This document shows, piece after piece, positions 44,632 to 55,114 of a stretch of DNA of 64,000 bases. The number at the start of each line of letters is the position of its first letter. Position 1 is the stretch's first letter. The DNA is from Desulfatiglans sp. (GTDB lineage: Bacteria > Desulfobacterota > DSM-4660 > Desulfatiglandales > HGW-15). Position numbers and translations under genes: made by a program. The notes beneath the pieces were generated by a model. It had not been told where the DNA came from, ran no database searches, and saw nothing but the letters and a program-made list of their open reading frames with translations. Location of the stretch: assembly GCA_012513605.1 (NCBI GenBank), contig JAAZBV010000156.1, positions 1 to 64,000 on the forward strand. The letters are read 5' to 3'.

Positions 44632-45336
44632 ATGAATAAGTGCTGGAATATTTTCAAGAAAGAGTTTAATGCCTATTTTGTCTCACCAATAGCCTATATA
44701 GTGATATCCATATTCCTGCTCGTGACAGGATGGTTCTTTTTTACCACATTTTTCATTTATAACCAGGCAGATATGAGAAACTTTTTTACACTGCTTCCGC
44801 TGGTCTTTGCATTTATTGTCCCGGCAATTACCATGCGCCTGTTTTCTGAGGAGCTTAATACAGGTTCATATGAGATACTCCTTACAATGCCTGTTACCTT
44901 CACCAATGTTGTTACCGGTAAGTTCATGGCTGCGGTTGCATTTATCATATCAATGCTCATACCGACCATCTCCTACCCTATATTTATCTCCTTTATAGGG
45001 AAGCTTGACTGGGGTCCGGTCATTGCCGGGTATTTGGGGGCCATCATGCTGGGGGCAGCATTCAGCGCAGTTGGCATCTTTTCCTCATCCATTACAAGAA
45101 ACCAGATTGTCGCCTTTATAATCGGCGCGGTCATATGTTTTGCCCTTACCCTTGTTGAGCGCATGATGTTTTTTGTGCCGGTTGGCCTTGTGACCCCAAT
45201 TGAATATCTTGGCGCAAATGTACATTTCCAGAATGTTGCCAAGGGGGTAATCGATTCCAGGGATATCCTCTATTTCATCAGCGTCAGCTTTATCGCACTT
45301 TATGGTGCTAACCTGGTAATCCAGAGAAAGAATTAG
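44632..45336 (+). CDS. ABC-2 type permease (GldF-like)
   Basis: A 234-aa membrane protein with six transmembrane helices, opening with a cytoplasmic helix (CWNIFKKEFNAYFVSPIAYIV), the standard start of GldF-type permeases. LPLVFAFIVPAITMRLFSEELNTGSYEILLTMPVT is the conserved coupling region. It starts 1 base after the stop of the ATPase gene and is clearly its partner. Confidence 0.92.
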   Translation: MNKCWNIFKKEFNAYFVSPIAYIVISIFLLVTGWFFFTTFFIYNQADMRNFFTLLPLVFAFIVPAITMRLFSEELNTGSYEILLTMPVTFTNVVTGKFMAAVAFIISMLIPTISYPIFISFIGKLDWGPVIAGYLGAIMLGAAFSAVGIFSSSITRNQIVAFIIGAVICFALTLVERMMFFVPVGLVTPIEYLGANVHFQNVAKGVIDSRDILYFISVSFIALYGANLVIQRKN

Positions 45337-45346
45337 GAGGGGATAT

Positions 45347-47581
45347 ATGAAAGCGAATGAACGATCAGGTAATCTTATGAAATTTTGTATTTATCTAATT
45401 GTAGTGATCCTCATTAATGTGGCGGGTTTTACACTCTTTTCCAGGCTGGATCTGACATCAAACAGGGCATTTTCCATTTCAGATGTGAGCAAAAAGGCTG
45501 TTTCAACCCTTGAAGAACCCTTAACCATATATGTATTTTTTACCAAGAACCTGCCAGCGCCCTATAACAGCGTGGAGAAATATCTCCATGATCTTCTTGA
45601 AGAGTATGCCCTCTCCGGTAACAGGCATTTTAACTACAGGTTTTATGATGTGAGCACCCAGGAGGGTGGTCTGGACAACGAGATAAGAAAAAACCAGGAG
45701 CTTGCAGAGAGCTATGGTATCAGGCCGGTTCAGATACAGGTGCTTGACCAGGATGAATTCAAGTTCAAGATGGCATATATGGGGCTTGTTATCATACATG
45801 GCGACCTTGTAGAAAGGATACCTGCCATATCATCCACTGACAGGCTTGAGTACCGACTCACCACCACCATACAGAAGCTCAACAACAAGATAAGCAGCTT
45901 TCAGAAACTGGAAGCGAACATTAAGGTCAAGTTGTTCCTGTCCTCATCCCTTGAAAAGATCGCCCCCTTTATCGGGGTGGAGACCTTTTCCGACATCCCT
46001 GCAAAGGTCAGCGAGATCATAGAGAAACTGAATAGTAAGACATTCGGAAGACTGGAATATCTAATGCTTGACCCCTCAGCAGACCCATCTATTGAACAGC
46101 AGGTGAAAAAATACAATGTTACGACAATGGAGTGGCCGGAGATACCTGAACAGTCAGTCATGGCAGGGAAGGGCTCTATAGGCATTTTTGTGGAATACAA
46201 GGGGAATGCCCTTGAGATACCCCTCCTTGAAAGATTCCAGATACCCTTTATCGGTGGTCAGCAGATGAATACTTTATATCAGCTTGTGGATATGGCTGAT
46301 GTGGAGGAGGTGATTCAGAAGAGTATTGAGTCCCTTATAGATATCAATGAAAACCTGGGATATCTGGCTGACCACGGGTGTATAAACCTGTGGGGCAGGG
46401 ATTTTAATATGCCCGGTATGCCCAGCCAGGGGAATGTCTCACGGTTCAATGAGATGGTGTCTGCTACATATTCTGTCAAGGAGGTAAAGTTAACAGACAG
46501 GGATATGCTGGAGGGGATGAATTGCCTTTTGATTGCAAGCCCGAAGGAGCCCTTTACAGATTATGAGCTCTTCCGCATAGACCAGTTTCTGATGCAGGGG
46601 AAGAGCATAGCCCTTTTTCTTGATTCATTTGAGGAGCTACCCTCTCAGCAGGGTGGCGGCGGGCAGTACAGGCCGATTGATACCGGCCTTGAAAAATTAC
46701 TTAACCACTGGGGTATTAATATAGAAAAATCCATTGTGCTGGATCAGGACTGTTACAAGGCAGAGCTTCCCCCTGAGTATGGCGGAGGGGAACAGCCGCT
46801 CTATTATGTTTCACAGGTCAATGATGAGATGATCAATAAAAAACTCCTTTTTATAAAGGATATAAGGGGGCTCCTTGTTCAGAAGAGTTCGCCTGTTGTG
46901 CTTGATGAAAAACTTATCAGTGAAAAGGGTTTGACCATTCATAAACTTTTTTCATCATCTTTAAAATCCTGGGAGATGCAGGAGCCGATCAATCTTAATC
47001 CTATGATGATAAGGCCACCTGCTCCTGATACCCCTCTTAAGAGCATCCCCCTTGCCTATACAGTTGAGGGGGCCTTTACCAGCTATTTTGCGGATAAGCC
47101 GGTCCCCGAGGCAGTTATGAAGGATGAAAAAGAGGGGGAAGATGATACGCCAGAGGAGGGTGAGGCAAAGACAAAGGCGGAGGAGAAACCGGCCATTGAT
47201 GCGGGCATGGTAAAGAGCGAAGAGAAAAAGATAGTAAAGGGCAGGCCGGGAAAGCTCTTTATAGCAGGCACCTCCTATCTTTTGGATAACTCGGTGATAA
47301 GCCCGGATGGAGGCAATGTGAATTCCATATTTATCATGAACCTTATTGATTACCTGAACGGGAGGGAGGAGACAGCGGTCATGAGGAGCAAGACCGGGAG
47401 CCTAAATCCACTTGCACGGATTACCCCCTGGGCAAAGTCGGGCATCAAGTTCTTTAATATAATCGGGTTACCTGTAATCGTGGCGCTATTTGGCCTTTTT
47501 ATATGGGGTTTACGCCACAGGAGAAAACTGGCAATACAGGATGCATTTAAAAGGCCGGTAAACATGGAATTGAAAGAATAA
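45347..47581 (+). CDS. GldG-like ABC transporter accessory protein
   Basis: A 744-aa protein with an N-terminal membrane helix (about 14-34), a large periplasmic region and a C-terminal helix (about 705-727). LTSNRAFSISDVSKKAVSTLEEPLTIYVFFT marks the GldG family (ABC-type uncharacterised, PF09822). A charged, low-complexity stretch (about 588-630, rich in Glu and Lys) is inserted before the last part. The start is ATG 45347, with AGGAGGGG just upstream. The protein follows the permease by 10 bases and probably forms the extracytoplasmic part of the same complex. Confidence 0.9.
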   Translation: MKANERSGNLMKFCIYLIVVILINVAGFTLFSRLDLTSNRAFSISDVSKKAVSTLEEPLTIYVFFTKNLPAPYNSVEKYLHDLLEEYALSGNRHFNYRFYDVSTQEGGLDNEIRKNQELAESYGIRPVQIQVLDQDEFKFKMAYMGLVIIHGDLVERIPAISSTDRLEYRLTTTIQKLNNKISSFQKLEANIKVKLFLSSSLEKIAPFIGVETFSDIPAKVSEIIEKLNSKTFGRLEYLMLDPSADPSIEQQVKKYNVTTMEWPEIPEQSVMAGKGSIGIFVEYKGNALEIPLLERFQIPFIGGQQMNTLYQLVDMADVEEVIQKSIESLIDINENLGYLADHGCINLWGRDFNMPGMPSQGNVSRFNEMVSATYSVKEVKLTDRDMLEGMNCLLIASPKEPFTDYELFRIDQFLMQGKSIALFLDSFEELPSQQGGGGQYRPIDTGLEKLLNHWGINIEKSIVLDQDCYKAELPPEYGGGEQPLYYVSQVNDEMINKKLLFIKDIRGLLVQKSSPVVLDEKLISEKGLTIHKLFSSSLKSWEMQEPINLNPMMIRPPAPDTPLKSIPLAYTVEGAFTSYFADKPVPEAVMKDEKEGEDDTPEEGEAKTKAEEKPAIDAGMVKSEEKKIVKGRPGKLFIAGTSYLLDNSVISPDGGNVNSIFIMNLIDYLNGREETAVMRSKTGSLNPLARITPWAKSGIKFFNIIGLPVIVALFGLFIWGLRHRRKLAIQDAFKRPVNMELKE

Positions 47582-47602
47582 TATTTCAAGTAGAGGTTTC
47601 AT

Positions 47603-48553
47603 ATGAAGATGAAAAAAGAATATCTTATACTTATTCTGGTCATAGCAGCTCTCGCCATATATATCTCTTTAAGAAAGGAGAGCCGTATACAGTATGAAAT
47701 TCCGGAGGTCTCTGAAATAGCATCTGAAGAGATATCCGGCATTCTTATAAGCGGAGATGGCAAAGAGTTTAAAATTAAAAAAGAAAATGATAAATGGCTG
47801 ATCGGGTCTGAAAATTATCCTGCGGACAGTTACAAGATAGGGCAGATGGTGGATTTTCTTAAAAGGCCTCTGTTAATGACCGTTGTATCTGATTCAGAGG
47901 ACTATTTAAGGTACGGGCTGGATGAAAAAAAACGAATCATGGTAAAGGCCATTTCAGGGGAAAAGGAGCTTAGAATAGTAGATATAGGTAATCCTGCCGG
48001 TGTCCAGAATTATACCTTTATCAGGATTGGAGATGACCCGGTGGTCTATCATGCGCGTGAAGACCTGAGGGACATATTTGTGCCGGATGTGGATGAAATA
48101 AGGGATAAAAAGGTTATCGCCTTTAATAGAGATGACGTGGAGAGCGTCTCATTTAAAGGGGATGGCAAGGATTGGGTATTCACCAGAAAGGCACAGCCCC
48201 AGGGCGAAGGTAATGATAAAAATGGTGAGCTATTTCAGTGGGAATCAGAGGATGGCATAAAGGCAGAGCATGCTAAAATGATCTCTATCCTGGATGAAAT
48301 AGCCAGTATAAAATGCTTCAAATACATCTATGATGAAGCATCTGAAGAGCTTGATAGCCCCCTGTATGTGGTCAGGGTCAGGGATAAAACTGACCATATA
48401 CTGACTGTTTATCCCAAAAAAGAGGATGATTACAGGGCTCAATCATCGGATAACCCCTCGCCTTTTTATCTCTATGCATGGAGGATAGACAATATCAGGG
48501 AGAAATTTGAGGATATCATAGGGGTTAATAACGAGGAAAAACCCGACGCATAA
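47603..48553 (+). CDS. DUF4340 family protein
   Basis: A 316-aa protein with one N-terminal membrane anchor (YLILILVIAALAIYISL) and a periplasmic beta-rich region with the repeated DUF4340 pattern (GKEFKIKKENDKWLIG near 50; YGLDEKKRIMVKAISG near 110). It ends the four-gene cassette, 21 bases after the GldG-like gene. DUF4340 genes are regular neighbours of this type of ABC cassette, supporting a joint role in the envelope. Confidence 0.88.
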   Translation: MKMKKEYLILILVIAALAIYISLRKESRIQYEIPEVSEIASEEISGILISGDGKEFKIKKENDKWLIGSENYPADSYKIGQMVDFLKRPLLMTVVSDSEDYLRYGLDEKKRIMVKAISGEKELRIVDIGNPAGVQNYTFIRIGDDPVVYHAREDLRDIFVPDVDEIRDKKVIAFNRDDVESVSFKGDGKDWVFTRKAQPQGEGNDKNGELFQWESEDGIKAEHAKMISILDEIASIKCFKYIYDEASEELDSPLYVVRVRDKTDHILTVYPKKEDDYRAQSSDNPSPFYLYAWRIDNIREKFEDIIGVNNEEKPDA

Positions 48554-48703
48554 CTAAAGTAATCTGTATAAATAACTTGATGCTGCGGATAGATTTGTAC
48601 TATATAGACAGATATTTCATCTCCTTAAAGGAAAATGAAATAGTTGAGTTAAATATAATCATGGCTGTTAACGGCCATAAAAAAATTAAAAGGAGAGATA
48701 ATT

Positions 48704-49336
48704 ATGTCAATGCTTGATGATTCCAGTAAAAATTTTATTGCCGCGCTAGCATCAAAGACCCCTGTGCCGGGCGGTGGAGGGGCTGCTGCCCTTGGTGGCG
48801 CTATAGGTATGGCCTTAAGTAACATGGTAGGCAATCTTACTCTGGGTAAAAAGAAATATGCGGATGTAGAGCCTGAAGTAATAGAACTGATAAAACGTGG
48901 TGAGGATATTATTAAAGAGCTTGAAAGCCTTGTGGATAAAGATGCCGAGGTCTTTGAACCCCTTTCAAAGGCATATGGCCTGCCCAAAAATACACCGGAA
49001 GAGATAAAGTATAAGGATGAGACAATAGAAAATTGCAGTATTGCTGCATGCTCTGTTCCAATGGAAATAATGCGCAAATCATTTGAAGGGATAAAGATTC
49101 ATGCCAGGATGGGCCAGATCGGGACAGCAATAGCTTTATCTGATGTGGGCTGCGGTGTAACATTCCTGAAAAGCGCACTTATTGCAGGTAGTCTCAATAT
49201 TATAATTAATCTTAACACAATAAAGAACGCAGACTTCCTGGATAAGACAAGGAAGGAGATGGACTCCCTGTTAGCTGAAGGGTGTAAACTTGCTGATGAT
49301 ACGTTGAACCTTGTTATAGGAAAATTAAGGAAATAA
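48704..49336 (+). CDS. fchA: Cyclodeaminase/cyclohydrolase family protein (FchA-like)
   Basis: A 210-aa all-helical protein of the FTCD cyclodeaminase/FchA family, recognised by [20 protein letters not shown] (near 18-37), [11 protein letters not shown] and the late [17 protein letters not shown]. It likely acts on formimino- or methenyl-tetrahydrofolate. The folD gene follows after 10 bases, so both probably serve the same one-carbon route. AAAGGAGAG precedes the ATG. Confidence 0.9.
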   Translation: MSMLDDSSKNFIAALASKTPVPGGGGAAALGGAIGMALSNMVGNLTLGKKKYADVEPEVIELIKRGEDIIKELESLVDKDAEVFEPLSKAYGLPKNTPEEIKYKDETIENCSIAACSVPMEIMRKSFEGIKIHARMGQIGTAIALSDVGCGVTFLKSALIAGSLNIIINLNTIKNADFLDKTRKEMDSLLAEGCKLADDTLNLVIGKLRK

Positions 49337-49346
49337 GGAGCTAAAT

Positions 49347-50210
49347 ATGGCAGAAATACTAAAGGCAAAGCCTGTTGTTGATGCAATGAAGGAAGATCTT
49401 ACAAAAAGGGTTGAGGCACTTAAGGCTAAAAATATCTCCCCAAAACTGGGGATTATCCGTGTTGGTGCAAGGCCTGATGACCTTTTTTATGAAGGCGGGG
49501 CAAAAAAGACATGCGCTGGAATCGGGATGGATTGTGAGGTGTTTGAATTCCCTGTGGATATAGCGCAGGCAGCCCTTGAAAATGCGGTAAAAGAGATCGG
49601 TGCAAAAAAGGATGTGCACGGGATACTCATGTTTTTTCCCCTGCCTGATACCCTTGACAGCAAAAAGATCAGGGAACTAATCCCTGTTGAAAAGGATGTT
49701 GACTGTCTGACGACAGCAGGCGCTGCCAAGATCTTTACTGATGACCCCACAGGCTTTCCTCCCTGCACGCCGACCGCATGCATGGAGATGCTCCGTCATT
49801 ACAATGTCCAGCTTAAAGGCAAAAAATGCACGGTTGTCGGGAGATCACTTGTTGTAGGTAAACCCCTTGCAATGCTGCTTTTAAGGGAACATGCAACCGT
49901 TACAATATGTCACTCAAGGACTGAAGACCTTCCTTCAGTATGTAAAGATAGTGATGTGCTTATTGCTGCTGTGGGCAAGGCAAAGATGATCAAGGGTAAT
50001 TATGTTAAGCCAGGTCAGGTTGTTATAGATGTAGGCATCAATCCTGACCCGGAAAACCCCGGTAAATACTGCGGCGACGTGGATTTCCAGGCAGCAGAAC
50101 CTGTTGTGGCCAGGATTTCTCCGGTGCCCGCAGGCGTTGGTTCTGTAACTACATCTGTACTTTGCAAGCAGACCATAATGGCATGTGAATTACAGAATAG
50201 TATAAAGTAG
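49347..50210 (+). CDS. folD: Methylene-THF dehydrogenase/methenyl-THF cyclohydrolase FolD
   Basis: A 287-aa bifunctional folate enzyme interconverting methylene-, methenyl- and formyl-THF. The usual motifs are present: [15 protein letters not shown] (near 50-64, with the catalytic Lys, where most have YxxxKxKxxxxxGI), [10 protein letters not shown], the [11 protein letters not shown] loop and [16 protein letters not shown] (near 162). The NAD(P)-binding half is at the C-terminus, with a [11 protein letters not shown] motif. AAGGAG precedes the ATG. The pair with FchA suggests a tuned folate one-carbon flow, for example in acetogen-type or serine metabolism. Confidence 0.95.
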   Translation: MAEILKAKPVVDAMKEDLTKRVEALKAKNISPKLGIIRVGARPDDLFYEGGAKKTCAGIGMDCEVFEFPVDIAQAALENAVKEIGAKKDVHGILMFFPLPDTLDSKKIRELIPVEKDVDCLTTAGAAKIFTDDPTGFPPCTPTACMEMLRHYNVQLKGKKCTVVGRSLVVGKPLAMLLLREHATVTICHSRTEDLPSVCKDSDVLIAAVGKAKMIKGNYVKPGQVVIDVGINPDPENPGKYCGDVDFQAAEPVVARISPVPAGVGSVTTSVLCKQTIMACELQNSIK

Positions 50211-50230
50211 AAATAATGCAGGAATAATTT

Positions 50231-50265
50231 AAGGGAGATGATTTCAGGATGGCGTCATCTCCCTT
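50231..50265. terminator. Candidate bidirectional terminator between folD and the kinase gene
   Basis: A perfect 11-bp stem, AAGGGAGATGA / TCATCTCCCTT, has a 13-nt loop. It overlaps the last codons of the minus-strand kinase gene. The T run is poor on the plus strand and mixed on the minus strand, so efficiency is uncertain. Confidence 0.5.
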
Positions 50266-52802
50266 GTTGTATCATCCCTTCTCTGTTTTGCCTCATCTAT
50301 CTTCTTGATTACTGCCCTTAAATAAACCGCCATTTCCATGCCTGACTGGAATCTTTTGTCAGGGTCTTTTTCAAGGGCCTTGTTTATGATCTGTTCACAT
50401 ACCTTTGGCACCTTCGGGTTCTTCTCCCTGATCGGGGCATGTCTTTCCTGTGTTATCTGGTACAGAAGGTTTGTAATATTCTTTCCGTGGAACGGGAGAT
50501 CCCCTGACAGCATCTCATGCATGACAACGCCAAGTGAAAAGAGGTCTGATCTCCCGTCTATCTCGCCGCCATTTATCTGTTCCGGTGACATGTAATTTGG
50601 AGTGCCTAAGACAACGCCGCTTTTTGTGGAGGTTGATGAGACAGCCTTTGCTATGCCGAAGTCAGTGACCTTTACCTTGCCGCTTTTTAACAGCATAATA
50701 TTGCCTGGTTTAATATCCCTGTGTATTACCCCCTTGTTATGGGCATGATCAAGGGCAAAGGCGACCTCGCTTATGATAAAGAGTACAGTGCGCAGGGGCT
50801 TAAGTTTCCCTTTTGTGCAGTATGCTCTAAGGTCTTTACCCTCCAGGTATTCCATTGCAAGATAGGTCAGGTCATAATCTTCGCCAGCATCATAGATCGA
50901 AACGATCGACGGGTGGCTTAGCCTCCCTGCTATCTCCGCCTCCCTGAAAAACCTGCTTTTTACCTCCTGAACCTTTGATTCTTCAAATTCATCAGAGAAC
51001 CTGATGGTCTTTATTGCAATGCGCCTGTTTATCTTGGGGTCATTGGCCTCATATACTATACCCATTGCCCCCTGCCCGATCTCCCTTGTAATCTCGTAGC
51101 GGCCAACAGTAGGCCTGATTTCAAGGTCATTAACCATCAGGATCTTTGTGTCCTTTCTCACCTTTCCCGGTGGTGTTACAGCAATGCCAAGCGCCTCTTT
51201 CAGCTTAAATATCCTGGATTCGAGGTCCCTGAAGCTGAGGTCCTTTTCAGCTATGTATTCATAAACGCTTATGGCCTTGTTGATCATGCGTTTTCTTTCG
51301 TAATCAAGGCCAAGGTTGTAGATAACATCCTTCATGGAGCTGTCCAGGTCGCATTTTCTGAATTTTTCAAAGGCAAGATCAAGGAGCCCCTGACTCTGGA
51401 AGCTTAGGCCCAGCATCCTGTTTGATTCCATGAATTCTTCTGACTGTATGCCCAGCAGTTTCTGATTGGCTGCAATATCCCTTACGGTTACTGTCGCATA
51501 CAGGACAGCAACAGCGCCCAGTATGTATACCGTTTTCAGCCAGACATCCATTATCACAAAGGAGATAACCCCTGTGAATATTACGATCAGCCCGACCCCT
51601 GCTACTATGCAAAGCCGGTTGAGCTGTGTTGTTGCGGGAAGAAGGTGAGAAAATAGTATTACAAGTATTAAGATTAAGAACCCTTCAAAATAGATCATTG
51701 TGCCGGGGCGTTTTATGTAGTTGCCCTCAATAATGGCCTGTATTACATTGGCAGTAAACTCGACCCTTGGCATATTCATGTCAACAGGTGTGGATACCCT
51801 GGCCTGATCATCAGCGGTGTATCCGATCAGGACTATCTTATCCTCAAAAACAGGGGGCACCTTTTCTTCATTATAGATATCAACAAAGGAATAATAGGGG
51901 AATGAACGCGCCCCGCCAATAAATTTTACAAGCACCTCGCCTTTTTGCGCAGGGATGATTTTGCCTTCAAATATGACCTCTCCGCCTATGAATTCAGGTC
52001 TGTTAGCCTTGCCTCCAATATACTCCTGTGCAAGCCTGAAGGCCATTGAAGGTATTATATTGTCTCTGAAATTATACCTGAGGTTAAGGAACAGGGGGTG
52101 CCTTCTTCCGCCCATTGTATTTTCTGGTGAGAGATTGTTATGTCCAATACCAAAACAGTTAATTGCCAGACCGGTAAATGGTAACATGATATTGTTGAAC
52201 CTGTGCATGGAATTATCTGGAAGTTCAGGTGTATCAATATTTGCCTTGCTTATGATCTGTGTCTGATACTCGCTGAACACAGGATCAGCATCGCTGTTTA
52301 ATATAATGGCCGGTAAAATTACCCTGCCGCTTTTTTTAGTTGAGGTAATAAGCAAACTGTCATTATCCAGCCTGCTCTCAGCAGCATCAAGCAGGCCCCT
52401 TATCCTTAATGTTTCATCCTGCGGGAGGTTAAGGGTCGAGATATCTACAGAGAGGTTTTTTATCTCCCTGAGCCCTGAATTTTCTTCCTTCCGGTCAAGC
52501 CCTTCAAGATCAAGGGCGATCAGTTTTGCCCCGTTTTCACTGAGCTTTTCTATCATCCGCGCAATATATGACCTCGGCCAGGGCCAGGGACCAAGCCTTT
52601 CAATGCTTTTTTTATCAATGTTTACCATTGATATCCTGCCTGCACCTGCCGGGGAGGCCAGTGCAAAGCGCATCTCTATTCCGTATATAAACTGTTCAAT
52701 GGATTCAAAAAGATTGAAATTCTGAAAGGATAACAGGATAAAGAGGGCAGAGATAATTATGCCCCTCAGAAGATAGTTAATATTGGTCTTGATTCTTATC
52801 AT
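50244..52802 (-). CDS. CHASE2-sensor Ser/Thr protein kinase
   Basis: An 852-aa membrane receptor kinase. The order is a membrane helix (about 12-30), a periplasmic CHASE2 domain (about 35-360, with ALASPAGAGRISMVNIDKKS), three membrane helices (about 365-440), a TPR-like linker (about 460-530) and a C-terminal kinase (about 570-830). Kinase motifs are complete: GQGAMGIVYEA, AIKTI (Lys), HRDIKPGNIML, TDFGIAK and MSPEQINGG. It should sense an outside signal and phosphorylate cytoplasmic targets. It is divergent from the pilus ATPase gene (280-base gap), which may be a target pathway. Confidence 0.9.
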   Translation of the reverse strand: MIRIKTNINYLLRGIIISALFILLSFQNFNLFESIEQFIYGIEMRFALASPAGAGRISMVNIDKKSIERLGPWPWPRSYIARMIEKLSENGAKLIALDLEGLDRKEENSGLREIKNLSVDISTLNLPQDETLRIRGLLDAAESRLDNDSLLITSTKKSGRVILPAIILNSDADPVFSEYQTQIISKANIDTPELPDNSMHRFNNIMLPFTGLAINCFGIGHNNLSPENTMGGRRHPLFLNLRYNFRDNIIPSMAFRLAQEYIGGKANRPEFIGGEVIFEGKIIPAQKGEVLVKFIGGARSFPYYSFVDIYNEEKVPPVFEDKIVLIGYTADDQARVSTPVDMNMPRVEFTANVIQAIIEGNYIKRPGTMIYFEGFLILILVILFSHLLPATTQLNRLCIVAGVGLIVIFTGVISFVIMDVWLKTVYILGAVAVLYATVTVRDIAANQKLLGIQSEEFMESNRMLGLSFQSQGLLDLAFEKFRKCDLDSSMKDVIYNLGLDYERKRMINKAISVYEYIAEKDLSFRDLESRIFKLKEALGIAVTPPGKVRKDTKILMVNDLEIRPTVGRYEITREIGQGAMGIVYEANDPKINRRIAIKTIRFSDEFEESKVQEVKSRFFREAEIAGRLSHPSIVSIYDAGEDYDLTYLAMEYLEGKDLRAYCTKGKLKPLRTVLFIISEVAFALDHAHNKGVIHRDIKPGNIMLLKSGKVKVTDFGIAKAVSSTSTKSGVVLGTPNYMSPEQINGGEIDGRSDLFSLGVVMHEMLSGDLPFHGKNITNLLYQITQERHAPIREKNPKVPKVCEQIINKALEKDPDKRFQSGMEMAVYLRAVIKKIDEAKQRRDDTTREMTPS

Positions 52803-53082
52803 TTTTTCTTAAAGTATTGACTTTCCGATATTCAGTTGATTACAGAAAAAACAAACTGCACCTGATTATTTATCAGTGCAGTCATAATCCTGATTATCAT
52901 ATATAGCACGATGTGCAATAACCTGTTGAAATTTTCAAATATTTCGGATATCTAAATATAATATTCGGGATACTATGTCAAAATAAAACAATTATGGATA
53001 TTCCCTTTCAGGGTGTATAACTTTTTTGATCCGGTTTTATAAACTGTATTAGCATTATTAAGGGTTTTTTCAGGTATTATTG

Positions 53083-55008
53083 ATGTCAGAAGAGATGGCT
53101 TTAAATAAGGCAAAATCACCTGCCAGAAGGATTGCTACCCCAAGAAGAAAACTGGGAGAGGTGCTTGTTGAGACAGGTCTGATAAATGTTGAGCACCTGA
53201 CAGAGGCATTAAATATCCAGCGTGATACAGGTAAGAGGCTTGGAGATATACTTGTTGAGAAGAAATTCATATCCGAAGAGGAGATGGCCCTTGCCCTTGC
53301 CCTTCAGCTTAAAATTGAATACATAGACCTTAGTGATTATACAATAGAACCAAAAACCCTTGAGATTATCCCCAGGGAGACAGCCCTCAGATTTAACTGC
53401 CTTGGTATCACTATCACCAATAACATCCTTGAAGTGGCAATGGCAGACCCGCTTGATCTTAATATGCTCAAGGATCTCCAGTTTATTACCGGGTACAAAA
53501 TTAAGCCAGCTATCTCAACCGCGAGCCAGATACAGGATATCCTTCAAAAACACTATAATCCTGTCAAATCACTGAGTGAAGTGACCAGTGAGTTTGAAAA
53601 CGATGAGATGATGGAGTTTTTACCCGATGAAAAGGGGGAAGAGGAGGAGGCTCATACTGTAGAGGAGTTCAAGGACTCTCCCTTTATAAAGATGGTAGAC
53701 CTTATTATCAGAAATGCCATAAAAAGGGGGGCAAGCGATGTGCACATTGAGGCACAGGAAAACCATGTCAGGGTTAGAAACCGTATAGACGGGGTTCTAC
53801 AGGACTCCATGCCTAAACTCCCGAAATGGACACAGCCCATTATCATATCGCGTATAAAGGTGCTGGGCGGCATGGACATATCCGAGCGAAGGCTTCCTCA
53901 GGATGGCAGGATAAAGGTAAGATCCAAAAACATGTCTGTTGACCTCCGCGTCTCGACCCTGCCCACATATTATGGCGAAAAGGCGGTTATAAGGATACTT
54001 AACAAGGATGAAACATCCTTAAGGATCAAAGACCTTGGCTTTAATCCCAGGAGCTATACCACTATCAGGAATTTTATCAACCAGCCCCAGGGCATGATAC
54101 TTATCACCGGGCCAACAGGAAGCGGTAAAACCTCTTCCCTGTATGCCTGCATGAGCGAGGTGATATCCGAGGAGATCAATATCATCACGGTCGAAGACCC
54201 TGTTGAGTTTGAACTCCACGGTATTAACCAGGTTCAGATAAATGAGAAGGTGGGTCTGACATTTCCAAGTGTCTTAAGATCCATTTTAAGGCAGGACCCG
54301 AATGTGATTATGATCGGTGAAATAAGGGATAAAGAGACAGCAGAGATTTCTCTTCAGTCGGCCCTTACCGGGCATCTTGTGCTTTCCACCCTCCATACAA
54401 ATGACGCCCCTTCAGCGGTTACAAGACTCGTTGATATAGGGATGCCACCTTATCTTATTACATCATCCATACTTGGTGTTGTGGCCCAGCGGCTTGTAAG
54501 AAAGATATGCCCCAACTGCAAGGAGGAGTATATACCTGAACAGGAGATACTCTCCAGGGTAAGCTTAAGCAGGGATAATCTGCCTTTCAAATTTTACAGG
54601 GGGGCAGGGTGCAGCGCCTGCGGTCAGGTTGGTTACAAGGGGAGGACCCTTATTGACGAAGTAATGGTAATGGGGCATAAGATCAGGGAATTGATACATG
54701 CATCTGCCTCGGTTGATATAATAAGGGAGGCAGCAATAGCCACCGGTATGACCACCCTTGGGGTTAGCGGTATGAATAAGGTGGAGGCAGGCATAACCAC
54801 TATTGACGAGGTACTGAAAGCGGTTCAGCAGAAGGAAGAACTCACAACCATCTGCCCCTCATGCGGAAAGGGTGTAAGCCTTGATTTCAGGGACTGCCCC
54901 TTCTGCAAGCAGATACTTGTCCCCTCATGCGCTTCATGCGGTAGAATATCTCAACCGGGATGGGTGGTTTGCCCCTATTGCAGGAGCGATCTGACTGCCG
55001 GTCAGTAG
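53083..55008 (+). CDS. PilB/GspE-type secretion ATPase with C-terminal zinc ribbons
   Basis: A 641-aa AAA-type ATPase that drives pilus or type II secretion assembly. The N-terminal MshEN domain has the LGEVLVETGLINVEHLTEAL and LGDILVEKKFISEEE repeats (about 20-65). Then come the Walker A GPTGSGKTSS (near 344), Asp-box and Walker B region (MIGEIRDKETAEISLQSALTGHLV) and the first zinc site (CPNCKEEY, CSACGQVG). Unlike standard PilB, which ends soon after, it continues with two extra zinc-ribbon pairs (CPSCGKG...CPFC; CASCGR...CPYC). ATG 53083 follows a TTG that is in frame. It is the first gene of a cluster with a prepilin. Confidence 0.9.
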   Translation: MSEEMALNKAKSPARRIATPRRKLGEVLVETGLINVEHLTEALNIQRDTGKRLGDILVEKKFISEEEMALALALQLKIEYIDLSDYTIEPKTLEIIPRETALRFNCLGITITNNILEVAMADPLDLNMLKDLQFITGYKIKPAISTASQIQDILQKHYNPVKSLSEVTSEFENDEMMEFLPDEKGEEEEAHTVEEFKDSPFIKMVDLIIRNAIKRGASDVHIEAQENHVRVRNRIDGVLQDSMPKLPKWTQPIIISRIKVLGGMDISERRLPQDGRIKVRSKNMSVDLRVSTLPTYYGEKAVIRILNKDETSLRIKDLGFNPRSYTTIRNFINQPQGMILITGPTGSGKTSSLYACMSEVISEEINIITVEDPVEFELHGINQVQINEKVGLTFPSVLRSILRQDPNVIMIGEIRDKETAEISLQSALTGHLVLSTLHTNDAPSAVTRLVDIGMPPYLITSSILGVVAQRLVRKICPNCKEEYIPEQEILSRVSLSRDNLPFKFYRGAGCSACGQVGYKGRTLIDEVMVMGHKIRELIHASASVDIIREAAIATGMTTLGVSGMNKVEAGITTIDEVLKAVQQKEELTTICPSCGKGVSLDFRDCPFCKQILVPSCASCGRISQPGWVVCPYCRSDLTAGQ

Positions 55009-55114
55009 AATAATGACCTGATTTTTTTGATTATTTTTGCTTTGTTTTCATTATTGACTATTTAGTGTATTTAATCTAAATTATATGAAATTTTCATCAT
55101 GAAAAGGCAAATAA

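Noticed and set aside
43695-48553. Gliding motility locus
   Set aside because: The ABC cassette resembles GldA-GldF-GldG, but none of the specific gliding or type IX secretion genes are here, and the cassette is widespread outside gliding bacteria.
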